Assembly (NCBI GenBank): GCA_965233625.1
Contig: OZ247499.1
Span: forward strand, 992,001-1,056,000
Length of the DNA stretch: 64,000 nt
DNA from: G965233625 sp965233625
Lineage (GTDB): Bacteria > Planctomycetota > Planctomycetia > Pirellulales > Pirellulaceae
Reading direction: 5' to 3'
This document shows positions 53,049 through 61,284 of the stretch, one piece after another (position 1 is the first letter of the stretch; each line of letters starts with the position of its first letter). A program made the position numbers and the translations under genes. The notes below the pieces were generated by a model. That model was not told the origin of the DNA. It saw only the letters and a program-made list of their open reading frames with translations, and searched no databases.

Positions 53049-53930
53049 CTAATCTTCCGTCGTTGTCTCAATTGGGGACAACTCGACGGTCTCAGGCCCG
53101 AAAAGCTCATCGTGCTGTGTTTGCGCCACACGGATAACTAACATCCGTTGCTCAACGCCGTTTTCCGATTTCTGCGAAAAGAAGAACCGGCCAAGCCCAC
53201 GCATCGAACCATCTTCACCCAGTTCACCGCTGATAATCAGCGTCTGGCCCGGCGAAAGAATGGCCGTTGTGCGGAGCTTTGCGAAAACTTCGCGTTCGCG
53301 GGTGGTTTCAACACGCCACGTCGCCTCAGAGCCGACCCATGTCTGTTTGGCTTTGCCCCATTCTACTTCGGGCGTCAGTTCCACTTTGACCCTGCCATCT
53401 TCCTGCGGAAAGGTTTTGATGGCAAAGAGCGTCTGTGCCTGCGGATATTGATGCCCGGTGACGGAATCTTCATCACGCAGCAAGACGATGCTATCTTCGT
53501 CTTCCTTCTTGCGTGATGCGTTAATAACACCGCGTTTTCCGGTGCGGCTCTGTAGACGATGGCGGGTGGCGGAAACGGTTCTGTCGGAGTTTTCGAGCTT
53601 TGCCTCGGCGGCGATATCTTCCTGCTTTTCAATAATCGCTTGCAGGGCGCCGGGAAGTTGCAGCCCGCTGGTGCCGGCTCGCATGCCGTTGGCTTGCAGC
53701 TGCCTACGCAGATCGACCGGGAACTGCTGTTCGTCCAGCTTGGACCAGATTTCTTCGTTCAGTTCGACGTCGCGACCGGGTAGAAAGACGGATTCCACCT
53801 GCAAAACAACCGCGTCGGGCGCCATCCGCGGCGTTGGCAGCCGGTTAGGTTCCGTGGCCGGATCCGTCCATAGCGCGCAGCCGCTAACGCCAGTCAGGCA
53901 GATAGCAATTAACGCGTGTCGTCGGATCAT
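53049..53930 (-). CDS. Lipoprotein with secretin-like C-terminal strands
   Basis: A 293-residue lipoprotein with a leader ending in the lipobox GVSGC (LTGVSGC). The final third (AKLRTTAILSPGQTLIISGELGE, read in two parts at LSPGQ) has the pattern of the secretin or GspD beta domain core (V-dGqTvviGG-L). The rest is helical and charged, with a polybasic RKKEDEDSI patch. Short lipoproteins with a secretin-like half occur elsewhere in Planctomycetota, but their role is unknown. It could be a truncated or specialised secretin partner of the pilus/secretion system. Start ATG 53930. Confidence 0.6.
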   Translation of the reverse strand: MIRRHALIAICLTGVSGCALWTDPATEPNRLPTPRMAPDAVVLQVESVFLPGRDVELNEEIWSKLDEQQFPVDLRRQLQANGMRAGTSGLQLPGALQAIIEKQEDIAAEAKLENSDRTVSATRHRLQSRTGKRGVINASRKKEDEDSIVLLRDEDSVTGHQYPQAQTLFAIKTFPQEDGRVKVELTPEVEWGKAKQTWVGSEATWRVETTREREVFAKLRTTAILSPGQTLIISGELGEDGSMRGLGRFFFSQKSENGVEQRMLVIRVAQTQHDELFGPETVELSPIETTTED

Positions 53931-54030
53931 CGGCGTAACATCCCCTTGTGCTGCCGTAGTACAGTCAGCCGGGAGAGTACGGATGCAGCAAAAAAGAGTC
54001 AACGCCGGTTTTGTGGTAGCGGATCCCGCG

Positions 54031-54615
54031 TCATGGTTCGCGGACTTGCAGGCTCATCAGCAGGTCGTCGATTTCCCTTGGCGGTGTATCTGGCTGTTCG
54101 ATGCGGATGGCGTTGCGGCGGCGGCCGTCGTGCTGAAAGCCCAGGGATTCGTAAAGATGGATGGCGGCTTTGTTGGTCTCGAAGACGCTGAGAAGGAACT
54201 GCGAGATGACTGGATGACGTCTGCCCCACTGAATCACGGCGTTCATCAGGGCGCGACCGATGCCACGGTTGCGGTGCTTCTTAGAGACAACAATATGCAC
54301 CTCGGCCGTGTGGGCGGTGCGCTGAAAATCGCCGGCTTCGGCGAAGACAATTCCTGCTAACTCCACTTGTGGCGTTCCCGGCCGTGCGACGGCCACGATG
54401 GCGATCTGATCGTTGCGTACGCGGCGGGTGTGGATCCAGGCGGCTTCATCGCGTTGCTGGGCGTTGAATTCCGCGAGGGTCTGAACAGAGTTCTGTTGCT
54501 CCGCGACGGCATCTTCAAGCAGCTTCAGCAACGGTGCGGCGTCTTCAATCCCGGCGCTGCGGAGCAGCAGGTGCAGACCGGTCGCCTGGATTTCGATGGG
54601 GGTGATTGTCGCCAC
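54031..54615 (-). CDS. GNAT-family N-acetyltransferase
   Basis: A 194-residue acetyl-CoA-dependent acetyltransferase. The acetyl-CoA pyrophosphate loop is KKHRNRGIGRALM (R/Q-x2-G-x-G/A) in TAEVHIVVSKKHRNRGIG, and the C-terminal FETNKAAIHLYESLGFQHDG is typical of RimI-like and ribosomal-protein acetyltransferases. The substrate is unknown. It starts with GTG at 54615, since no in-frame ATG precedes the conserved core. The receiver gene starts 114 bp away on the other strand. Confidence 0.9.
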   Translation of the reverse strand: MATITPIEIQATGLHLLLRSAGIEDAAPLLKLLEDAVAEQQNSVQTLAEFNAQQRDEAAWIHTRRVRNDQIAIVAVARPGTPQVELAGIVFAEAGDFQRTAHTAEVHIVVSKKHRNRGIGRALMNAVIQWGRRHPVISQFLLSVFETNKAAIHLYESLGFQHDGRRRNAIRIEQPDTPPREIDDLLMSLQVREP

Positions 54616-54729
54616 GCGGATTCAGGCTCCTGGAATCTGCATTTTGTCACGAATTCAGATTCCACCGGTTTTAACGCGAAACACAAGCTAGGCTTCTGGT
54701 AACGAAAACTTCTCTCGCGGTGTAATGTC

Positions 54730-55200
54730 ATGCCAGTCGTCGAAAAAGCGTCCAGCCGCATCTTAGTGGTGGAGGACGAATCCGCCATTGCTCATATGGT
54801 CCGGCGCAGTCTCGAAAGTCGTGGGCGCGAATGCGTGGTCGCCAGCAACGGGTTCGAGGGGCTGCAGAAGGTCTGCGTTGAGTTCTTTGATCTTATCATC
54901 AGCGACATCTGCATGCCGGTGATGACAGGAATCGAATTCGCCCGCCGCATGAGGCTGCTTGCCTGGTACAAGACAACGCCGCTGATATTCCTCACGGCCA
55001 AGCGGTTTGAAATTGACGAAGCGGCGCTGGTTGATGAGTTATCGCTCGCAGCGGTCGTAGCGAAACCATTTAGACCCTCGACGCTGGATGAACTCGTCAC
55101 AAAAACGCTTGAAGAAACAAATACGCCAGCGCTTCACGCGGTAGATCAGGGGGGCAGTGCCCAGTTTTCCTATCAACATGGGAATGCGCGCCGTCTATAA
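54730..55200 (+). CDS. Single-domain response regulator with short tail
   Basis: A 156-residue receiver. Acidic pocket E15/D16, phospho-acceptor D59 in IISDICMPVMTG, T89 in IFLTAKRF and K112 in VVAKPFRP are intact. The last 30 residues (TNTPALHAVDQGG) are low complexity. It strongly resembles the receiver at 8249-8635. No histidine kinase gene is next to it, so it is an orphan. Its target is unknown. Confidence 0.9.
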   Translation: MPVVEKASSRILVVEDESAIAHMVRRSLESRGRECVVASNGFEGLQKVCVEFFDLIISDICMPVMTGIEFARRMRLLAWYKTTPLIFLTAKRFEIDEAALVDELSLAAVVAKPFRPSTLDELVTKTLEETNTPALHAVDQGGSAQFSYQHGNARRL

Positions 55201-55368
55201 GACTACACTTCAACCCAATTTCTTTGCTGACAGCGTGGATCTGTGGAAAGGCACGCGATTTGCTTTCTACTTCCGCTATATGACTAACGAACGGCCACGC
55301 GACTGAGCCGCGGGCCTGGTCAAAGCAGTTTTCACATCAACAGCCGTATTTTCACGGGAGAATTAGAG

Positions 55369-55491
55369 ATGAACGATCAGAACCGCGAGTCCCTGAAGTC
55401 GGACCTCGAAAAAACACGCCGTACGTCAGAACGCCAGAGGATTCTCAAGCAGCTTTACCAGCTGGAAGCTGAATCGAGCAGCGCCGCGTAG
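55369..55491 (+). CDS. Small charged protein of 40 residues
   Basis: A 40-residue frame from ATG 55369 to TAG 55489-55491. It encodes a helical, very charged peptide (ESLKSDLEKTRRTSERQRILK), likely a short coiled coil. GGGAG lies nine bases upstream of the ATG, a plausible ribosome site. It is not otherwise recognised, and a chance frame cannot be excluded. Confidence 0.4.
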   Translation: MNDQNRESLKSDLEKTRRTSERQRILKQLYQLEAESSSAA

Positions 55492-55585
55492 TTCGCTACC
55501 GCGTCGTGCCCGCGCCTTGCTGCTCCAGGTTGCTATAGTTAGGTTAGCCCTACCTTGATGCAACTCGTTCAGAAGGCACAGACGT

Positions 55586-55852
55586 ATGACGGCGCCGCCG
55601 ATGCCCCGCAAACCTCAACTCGATGATCCGCCGCCAAGACGGCAGGGTGGTTGGGTAGCTCTGGCATTTGCCGGAGTGGTGGTGATCCTGGCAATTATCT
55701 CGCTCGCGATTTTCACGATCGGGGCGGTAGGACCCCTTGTCATCGTCGCCTTCCTGATCCTGGGAGGTGGTGTTCTGCACTACGTTGTATGGGGATGGTG
55801 GCTGGGCGCGTATCTGCGGGACAGATACGATTTTGACGACGAAGACCTTTGA
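55586..55852 (+). CDS. Small membrane protein, 88 residues
   Basis: Two hydrophobic helices at about 22-45 (GWVALAFAGVVVILAIISLA) and 50-72 (VGPLVIVAFLILGGGVLHYV), flanked by a Pro/Arg-rich N-terminus and an acidic C-terminus (RDRYDFDDEDL). It is not a known family. It lies directly upstream of the tandem SRP-type RNAs. ATG start at 55586. Confidence 0.6.
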   Translation: MTAPPMPRKPQLDDPPPRRQGGWVALAFAGVVVILAIISLAIFTIGAVGPLVIVAFLILGGGVLHYVVWGWWLGAYLRDRYDFDDEDL

Positions 55853-55947
55853 TGCTGCATATTTTCGATTAGTACGTGCGAAAATACGGCGTTGCACGGT
55901 TTGACGCGGAGAGTTAGGCGCCGTACAAACAACGCTTCGTTGAGGTG

Positions 55948-55977
55948 TTGCTGGGATTCGGTCGTTCACCCTATTCT
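55948..55977 (+). promoter_or_regulatory. Candidate promoter of the tandem SRP-type RNAs
   Basis: TTGCTG at 55948-55953 (three of six) and TATTCT at 55972-55977 (four of six) with an 18-bp spacer. Transcription from about 55984 would leave a 27-nt leader before the first RNA. Weak on its own; the position is the main argument. Confidence 0.3.
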
Positions 55978-56010
55978 TTTGTAGCGTCTCAACAGCGCAG
56001 CCTGCCTATC

Positions 56011-56097
56011 AGTGGTCCTCGCAAGGGGGAGCCGTGAACCGGGCAAAGGCCTTACCGGGAGCAACCCTAAGCGGGGTACTCTTGTGTGAGGACCACT
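56011..56097 (+). ncRNA. SRP-RNA-like paralogue with altered tip (copy 1)
   Basis: An 87-nt RNA that aligns without gaps to the canonical SRP RNA at 56156-56242 (about 61 of 87 identical). The outer helix AGTGGTCCTCGCA / TGTGAGGACCACT pairs throughout, with one G-U. The arms are almost identical to copy 2, but the central 37 nt differ. Where copy 2 has the SRP core, this copy reads GGGCAAAGGCC / GGGAGCAACCC with a UUACC loop instead of a GNRA tetraloop. The AGCA of the 3' side is kept. Binding to SRP54 (Ffh) is therefore doubtful. Function unknown. Confidence 0.65.
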
Positions 56098-56155
56098 CAT
56101 AGACAGGGCGCTAAACGCTTCCGGCGCGCGGTTTCCGCGACTACGCATGCCCGGC

Positions 56156-56242
56156 AGTGGTCCTCGCAAGGGGAAGCCCGTTAATCTGGTCAGGTCCGAG
56201 AGGAAGCAGCCACGTGCGGGGGACTCTTGTGCGAGGACCTCT
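56156..56242 (+). ncRNA. ffs: Signal recognition particle RNA, bacterial small (4.5S) type
   Basis: RNA scaffold of the SRP, which with Ffh guides nascent membrane proteins to FtsY and SecYEG. The conserved domain IV core GGTCAGGTCC-GAGA-GGAAGCAGCC (56188-56211) matches the universal sequence, with a GAGA (GNRA) tetraloop, and the terminal helix AGTGGTCCTCGCA / TGCGAGGACCTCT closes it with one mismatch. About 87 nt fits the small bacterial type lacking the Alu domain. Location just upstream of dnaX is the common bacterial arrangement. Confidence 0.92.
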
Positions 56243-56354
56243 ACCGTGCATGCCGCGGAACGCTCCGCCCAGATACTCCCGGCGCACGGGTTCTCTTTTA
56301 AGCGTTCAGTCGACGCCGGTCTTCCCATCACTCAACTGGCCGGACGTTTTCTAC

Positions 56355-58109
56355 ATGTCGAACGATTCTACGGCTGCCAGCCAAGGCGAATACGTTGTTG
56401 TCGCCCGGCGATACCGTCCCCGCGACTTCGAGGAACTGGTCGGCCAAGGCCAGGTGGCTCAGGCGCTGGGCAACGCCATTACCACCAACCGCGTGGGGCA
56501 TGCGTATCTGTTCACAGGGGCACGCGGAGTCGGGAAGACATCTACTGCCAGAATCCTTGCCAAAGCGCTGAATTGTGTCGAAGGCCCGACGACGACGCCC
56601 TGCAACAAGTGCGATGTCTGCCTCAGTGTGGCCTCGGGCGAAGATGTAGATGTGCTTGAGATCGACGGCGCCAGCAACCGCGGCATCGACGAAGTGCGGC
56701 AGCTTCGCGCGAATGTGAATGTGCGGCCCAGCCGCTCGCGGTTCAAGGTCTATATCATCGACGAAGTGCACATGCTTACGACGCAGGCGTTCAACGCGCT
56801 GCTGAAGACGCTGGAAGAACCACCGCCGCATGTGAAATTTATTTTCTGCACGACCGATCCCGAGAAGCTGCCCATCACGGTGCTATCGCGCTGCCAGCGG
56901 TTCGACTTCGCCCCGGTGCAGACAGACGCCATCGTCGAACGCCTGCAGCACATTGTTACCTCCGAAGGCCTCGAAGCAGAAGAAGAAGCGTTGCAGCTGC
57001 TGGCCCGGCGCGCAGGCGGTTCGATGCGTGACAGCCAATCGCTGCTTGAGCAGTTGTTGTCTTTCTGTGCGGAAAAAGTCACGGTTGACGATGTCCACAC
57101 CATGCTCGGCACCGCGCGCGGCGGTCGCCTGGAAGCGGTGGGTGAGCTGCTGCAAAAACGCGATGCTGCCGCCGCATTGACGGAGATCAACACGCTGGTG
57201 CGCGAAGGGGTGGACATCGGGCAATTTGCGGAGCAACTGCTGGGTTACTATCGCGATATGATGGCGGCCCACGTCGGCTGCGACGCCGAGATGATGCTCA
57301 GCACGGCGCCATCTGCGCACGACGCCCTGAAGTCCGCCGCGGCGGAAACCGGGCTGGAGACCATTCTGGCCATTATGCAGATTCTGGATCAGACGCTGTT
57401 GCGATTGCGACAAAGTGTCCACGGCCGCGCGCTGGTGGAAGTCGCGATCGTGCGGATCTGCAATCTTGAGAACCTGGATTCGCTGTCTTCGTTGATTCAC
57501 CAGCTGCAATCAGGCGATGCCCCACCGGCAAAACCACAGCGGGCAACCCGCACCGTTGCTTCGGCGCCTGAAGCTAAAGAGACTCCCGCGGCTGCCGCCA
57601 AGAACGGAACGCCGGCCCCCGCGAAGCCAGCAACCCGTCAAAAAAAAACGGTAGATCCAGGCGATAAGCCCTCTGAAACGCCTGAAACAGCCGAAAAGAG
57701 CGGGAAACTTTCCCCGGACACTGCGGCGCAGATGTGGCGACAAGCCCTTGCAAATCTGGGCGATATGCTGGCCGACACTGCCGCAAAGGCGACCCGCGTT
57801 GCAATTTCCGCGCCAAACAGGCTATCCGTAAGTTTTGCGCAGGAGTATAATTTCGAACGTGAAGTTTGCGAGCGGATGCAAAACAAGCAACGGCTCGAAA
57901 AAGCCGTCGGCGCGTTGGCTGGTGGCCGGATCGCCATCGAGTTTCTGCAAATGAAAGGGGACGCCAAAAAGGCCGCACCCAAACAGCCGCAGATTTCACG
58001 CCGCCAGTTGATGCAGGACGCGAAGGACAATCCGTTCGTGATTGAAGCGACAGAGATGTTCGAAGGCGAACTGATCGACGTAAAACCACCGCGCACCAGA
58101 CGCGAATAG
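56355..58109 (+). CDS. dnaX: DNA polymerase III subunit tau (and probably gamma)
   Basis: Clamp-loader ATPase of the replisome. The 584-residue tau protein has Walker A GARGVGKTS near 55-63, a zinc module with cysteines in NCVEGPTTTPCNKCDVC, Walker B DEVHML and the sensor/arginine-finger region (TVLSRCQRFDF). The C-terminal third is Ala/Pro/Lys-rich and then helical (tau domains IV-V). The run A9 at 57640-57648 lies at codons 429-432, just after the ATPase part, and either frame change stops at once (TAA 57665-57667 or TAG 57652-57654), so a gamma form of about 432-437 residues is likely. The start at 56355 begins the conserved protein; the frame upstream passes through the SRP RNA. Confidence 0.95.
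   Translation: MSNDSTAASQGEYVVVARRYRPRDFEELVGQGQVAQALGNAITTNRVGHAYLFTGARGVGKTSTARILAKALNCVEGPTTTPCNKCDVCLSVASGEDVDVLEIDGASNRGIDEVRQLRANVNVRPSRSRFKVYIIDEVHMLTTQAFNALLKTLEEPPPHVKFIFCTTDPEKLPITVLSRCQRFDFAPVQTDAIVERLQHIVTSEGLEAEEEALQLLARRAGGSMRDSQSLLEQLLSFCAEKVTVDDVHTMLGTARGGRLEAVGELLQKRDAAAALTEINTLVREGVDIGQFAEQLLGYYRDMMAAHVGCDAEMMLSTAPSAHDALKSAAAETGLETILAIMQILDQTLLRLRQSVHGRALVEVAIVRICNLENLDSLSSLIHQLQSGDAPPAKPQRATRTVASAPEAKETPAAAAKNGTPAPAKPATRQKKTVDPGDKPSETPETAEKSGKLSPDTAAQMWRQALANLGDMLADTAAKATRVAISAPNRLSVSFAQEYNFEREVCERMQNKQRLEKAVGALAGGRIAIEFLQMKGDAKKAAPKQPQISRRQLMQDAKDNPFVIEATEMFEGELIDVKPPRTRRE
57640..57648 (+). promoter_or_regulatory. Programmed slippage site in dnaX (A9)
   Basis: Nine consecutive adenines, CAA-AAA-AAA-ACG in the tau frame. 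A one-base insertion (minus-one frame) reads AAC GGT AGA TCC AGG CGA TAA. A one-base deletion reads CGG TAG. Such homopolymers cause transcriptional slippage in the Thermus dnaX and ribosomal frameshifting in E. coli. It is the longest A run in the window. Confidence 0.65.
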
Positions 58110-58169
58110 ACACCTGATAACACCCTTGTAACAAGTGCTGACCAGACTTGTCATTTAGCGGGGAATACA

Positions 58170-58526
58170 ATGTTTAAGCAAATTGCTGATCTCACCAGAC
58201 TGGCTTCTAAAGCCAAGGAAATGACGGGTCAGATGTCTGAGATTCAGGCTCAGCTTCGTGAGAAGCGGGCCACAGGCACGGCTGGCGCCGGAATGGTTGA
58301 GGTGGAAGTCAACGGCGTGGGCGAGGTGCTGCGGGTCAGCATCGAACCTGCTCTGGTAGAAAAAGGCGACCGGGAAATGATTGAAGACCTGCTGCCCGGC
58401 GCCATCAATCAGGCTCTCGCAAAATCAAAACAGATGAACGCCGACGCGATGGCGTCGCTTACCGAAGGGTTCGATATCCCTGGACTCAGCGATACGATCT
58501 CGAAGATGACGGGCCAGGAGCAGTAG
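58170..58526 (+). CDS. ybaB: YbaB/EbfC nucleoid-associated protein
   Basis: A 118-residue small DNA-binding protein of the YbaB/EbfC family. It has a helical N-terminus (KAKEMTGQMSEIQAQLREK), a central beta hairpin (GMVEVEVNGVGEVLRVSIEPAL, read in two parts at NGVGE) and the C-terminal DLLPGAINQALAKSKQ helix. Length and composition are normal. Found between dnaX and recR in most bacteria. ATG start at 58170. Confidence 0.94.
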   Translation: MFKQIADLTRLASKAKEMTGQMSEIQAQLREKRATGTAGAGMVEVEVNGVGEVLRVSIEPALVEKGDREMIEDLLPGAINQALAKSKQMNADAMASLTEGFDIPGLSDTISKMTGQEQ

Positions 58527-58591
58527 CACCCGGCGGCGACCCACCGGCGACATTCAAAGTCCGGCGGTCATCGGCATGGAAGAAACGAGTC

Positions 58592-59191
58592 ATGGCACAA
58601 CTTTCTGAGTCGGTCACTCGCGTGATCGAAGAATTCGCCAAACTGCCAGGCATCGGCCGGAAATCCGCCGAGCGTCTGGCCTACCACGTCTTACGAATCA
58701 ACAAGTCCGAAGCCCTGGGGCTGGCTGACGCTATCCGCGACGTCCGCGAAAACGTGCGTTACTGCACCGAGTGCTTCAACCTGGCAGAGGCGGACCTATG
58801 CGTTGTCTGTCAGAATCCCAACCGCGACCGCAGCGTGCTGTGCATCGTCGAGCAGCCGCGCGACTTGATGGCGCTGGAGCAGTCGGGCACTTACAACGGC
58901 CTGTATCACGTGCTGCTTGGTCGCATCGCCCCGCTGGAAGGCACCGGCCCAGATCAGCTGACGATCGATCAGCTGTACGACAGGGTGCACGCAGGCGAGT
59001 TCCGCGAAGTCATCATGGCGACCAATCCGACGGTCGAAGGCGATGGTACGGCGCTGCACATCTCCAACGTGCTGGAAGGGGAGAATGTGGAAATCACCCG
59101 TCTGGCTCGCGGTATTACGACCGGCAGTATCCTAGAATATACCAACAAAGAAATACTGGCCGACGCCTTGTCCGGCCGCCAGAAGTTTTAA
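58592..59191 (+). CDS. recR: Recombination mediator protein RecR
   Basis: Loads RecA on gapped DNA together with RecF and RecO. The 199-residue protein has the helix-hairpin-helix LPGIGRKSAERLAYHVL, a zinc finger C-x2-C...C-x2-C (YCTECFNLAEADLCVVCQ), and a Toprim domain with acidic residues in VEQPRDLMALEQ and TNPTVEGDGTA. It is followed by a C-terminal Walker-type region (ITRLARGITTGSILEYTN). Start is ATG 58592. rpoN follows after 61 bp. Confidence 0.97.
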   Translation: MAQLSESVTRVIEEFAKLPGIGRKSAERLAYHVLRINKSEALGLADAIRDVRENVRYCTECFNLAEADLCVVCQNPNRDRSVLCIVEQPRDLMALEQSGTYNGLYHVLLGRIAPLEGTGPDQLTIDQLYDRVHAGEFREVIMATNPTVEGDGTALHISNVLEGENVEITRLARGITTGSILEYTNKEILADALSGRQKF

Positions 59192-59252
59192 CCGTTCCGA
59201 CGTTCTCCGTGGCTGTTAACGCCCGGTTACATCCTTCAGTGAAAGTAAAGCT

Positions 59253-60749
59253 ATGTCAGGCATGCGCATGAATATGGGGGCCACCCAGATTCAGAAGCAG
59301 GTGATGAAGCTTGCCCCGAAGATGATCCAGTCGATGGAGATTCTTCAACTCCCGCTGCAGGCGTTGCAGGAACGCATTGAGCAGGAAATGGTCGAGAACC
59401 CGCTGCTTGAGTTGCAGGAAAAAGACCCGACGCTTCCCGATGAAAAAGTAGAGCGGGAAGACCCCAACAAACAGGACGAATCCGAACGCGAACTGGTTGT
59501 CAGCGACGAAGACAGCAACGCCGATGACTTCGAGAGACTGGACAATCTCGATAAGGAACTGCCTGAGTCTTTTGAAGAGCGTCCACGCACCTCTTCGGAC
59601 CGCATGCAGCAGGACGCCGATCGTCAGCACGATGCGCTGGCGAACCTGGTCGGCCGGCCCGAATCGTTGCACGACCACCTTCTGAACCAGCTGGGCGAGT
59701 TAGAAGATCTGCCCGCGGATCTTGAGAAGATGGCCGAGCGGATCATTTCGATGCTGGCCCCGGAAGACGGCGGCTATTTGCGCACCAGCCTCAACGACAT
59801 GCTGCCCGCTGGCGCCAGCGAAGAGCAACTGGCCCTGGCAGAATCCGCCCTGGAACTGGTGCAGAGCTTTGAACCGGCAGGCATCGCCGCCCGTTCACTC
59901 AGCGAATGCCTGTTACTGCAGCTCACTCCGGAAACACCGCACTACGAAGCTTTGACGGTGCTAATTTCTTCGCATCTGGAAGATCTCCGCGATAACCGTC
60001 TGCCACAGATTGAGCGTAAGACCGGAATTTCCATCGACACCATTCAGGAAGCCTGGCAGGAACTGCGCAAGCTAAATCCAAAGCCCGCATCCGGGTTTAT
60101 GGACGTGCATGTCGCCACCGTCACGCCCGACGTCCTCGTCGAACAGGACGCCGACGGCGCCTACCATGTGAAGCTGGAAGATGAACGCGAGCCAAGCCTC
60201 TTCATCAGCGGCTACTACCGCAAACGGCTGGAAAGCGGCCAGGCGACCAACGAGGAAAAGGAATACATCCGTAAAAAGATCGAGTCCGCAAAGTGGCTGA
60301 TCGAAGCCATCGAACAGCGTCGCAGCACACTCACCCGCGTCTCGCAGGCGATTGTCGATCACCAGACCCGGTTTCTGGACGATGGCCCGGAATATATCGA
60401 GCCGCTGAAGATGCAGCAGATTGCTGACAAAGTAGGCGTGCACGTTACCACCGTCAGCCGCGCCGTCGATGACAAATGGATCCAAACGCCACGCGGCATC
60501 CTTCCGTTGAAACGATTCTTTGCCGGCGGCACGAAAAACGAAGAGGGTGGAGATGTCGCCTGGGACACCATCCGCATCAAGCTGCAGGACCTCATCGATC
60601 ATGAAGACAAAAAGCACCCATACAGCGATTACGAGCTGGTGCAGCAGCTGAAAGAAAGCGGATTTAATGTCGCGCGGCGGACAATCACCAAGTACCGCCA
60701 GAAAATGGGTATCCCCAGTTCCAGACAGCGTCGCGCCTGGACAAGTTAG
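59253..60749 (+). CDS. rpoN: RNA polymerase sigma-54 factor
   Basis: The 498-residue alternative sigma factor, which needs AAA activators. The N-terminal region I is Gln/Leu-rich (MKLAPKMIQSMEILQLPLQAL), followed by an acidic region II (about 60-130). The core-binding and helix-turn-helix regions lie at 140-420, including VGVHVTTVSRAVDDKW. The C-terminal RpoN box ARRTITKYRQKMGIP is almost canonical. ATG start at 59253. No enhancer-binding protein gene is in the window. Confidence 0.97.
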   Translation: MSGMRMNMGATQIQKQVMKLAPKMIQSMEILQLPLQALQERIEQEMVENPLLELQEKDPTLPDEKVEREDPNKQDESERELVVSDEDSNADDFERLDNLDKELPESFEERPRTSSDRMQQDADRQHDALANLVGRPESLHDHLLNQLGELEDLPADLEKMAERIISMLAPEDGGYLRTSLNDMLPAGASEEQLALAESALELVQSFEPAGIAARSLSECLLLQLTPETPHYEALTVLISSHLEDLRDNRLPQIERKTGISIDTIQEAWQELRKLNPKPASGFMDVHVATVTPDVLVEQDADGAYHVKLEDEREPSLFISGYYRKRLESGQATNEEKEYIRKKIESAKWLIEAIEQRRSTLTRVSQAIVDHQTRFLDDGPEYIEPLKMQQIADKVGVHVTTVSRAVDDKWIQTPRGILPLKRFFAGGTKNEEGGDVAWDTIRIKLQDLIDHEDKKHPYSDYELVQQLKESGFNVARRTITKYRQKMGIPSSRQRRAWTS

Positions 60750-60766
60750 CGAATGGAGAATGCGTC

Positions 60767-61240
60767 GTGGCTGAGCCGTCATTCGATGTTGAGAAGGCGC
60801 ACCGCTGGTTTGCAATAGAAACCAACAACGCCGTCTGGGACTACCTGGAAGCGGATAGCCACTCCGCATCGGAAACGTCTGCGGTCATCCACAAAGCGCA
60901 CGCCTCGTGTTATCACTGGCTGCACGCTGGAAACGAGGCGAATCATGCCCGCGCAGAATACCTGCTGGCCAATCTTTACGCGTGTGCCGGGCTTGGCGAA
61001 GCGGGCAAACGGCACGCCCGCGTCAGCATTGGTCTGACGGAAAAGTTCCCTGGTCTGGTCAAAGACTGGGATGTTGCATTCGCGCTGGACGCCCTGGCCC
61101 GGTCAGCCGCCGTCAGCAACGATGAAGATGCAATGGCGTTGTGCACGGCCGCCCGTGAGGCGGGCGATAAAATCGCTGACCCCCAGGACAAAAAAGTATT
61201 TGACGATTGGCATGCGAAAGAGATAAACCTTCCGCTGTAA
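60767..61240 (+). CDS. Helical protein of unknown function (157 residues)
   Basis: A soluble helical protein. The two halves look like TPR-like helical hairpins (HAGNEANHARAEYLLANLYA and ALDALARSAAVSNDEDAMAL). A run of His residues in HKAHASCYHWLHAG could bind metal. It is not a family I recognise. It starts with GTG at 60767, preceded by GGAG eight bases upstream, and is 17 bp after rpoN, so it may share its transcript. Confidence 0.7.
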   Translation: MAEPSFDVEKAHRWFAIETNNAVWDYLEADSHSASETSAVIHKAHASCYHWLHAGNEANHARAEYLLANLYACAGLGEAGKRHARVSIGLTEKFPGLVKDWDVAFALDALARSAAVSNDEDAMALCTAAREAGDKIADPQDKKVFDDWHAKEINLPL

Positions 61241-61284
61241 GCAATTTTCGTAAGGCTGAAAAACAGGACTTCGAATTACTAGAT

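Noticed and set aside
56011..56097. Reading the first SRP-like unit as terminal repeats of a mobile element or as a terminator
   Set aside because: The two units are full-length, in the same orientation and pair internally; no transposase and no T run follows, so a structured RNA fits better.
56157..56354. In-frame N-terminal extension of dnaX
   Set aside because: It would be translated from the SRP RNA gene, and the conserved DnaX protein begins at the ATG at 56355.
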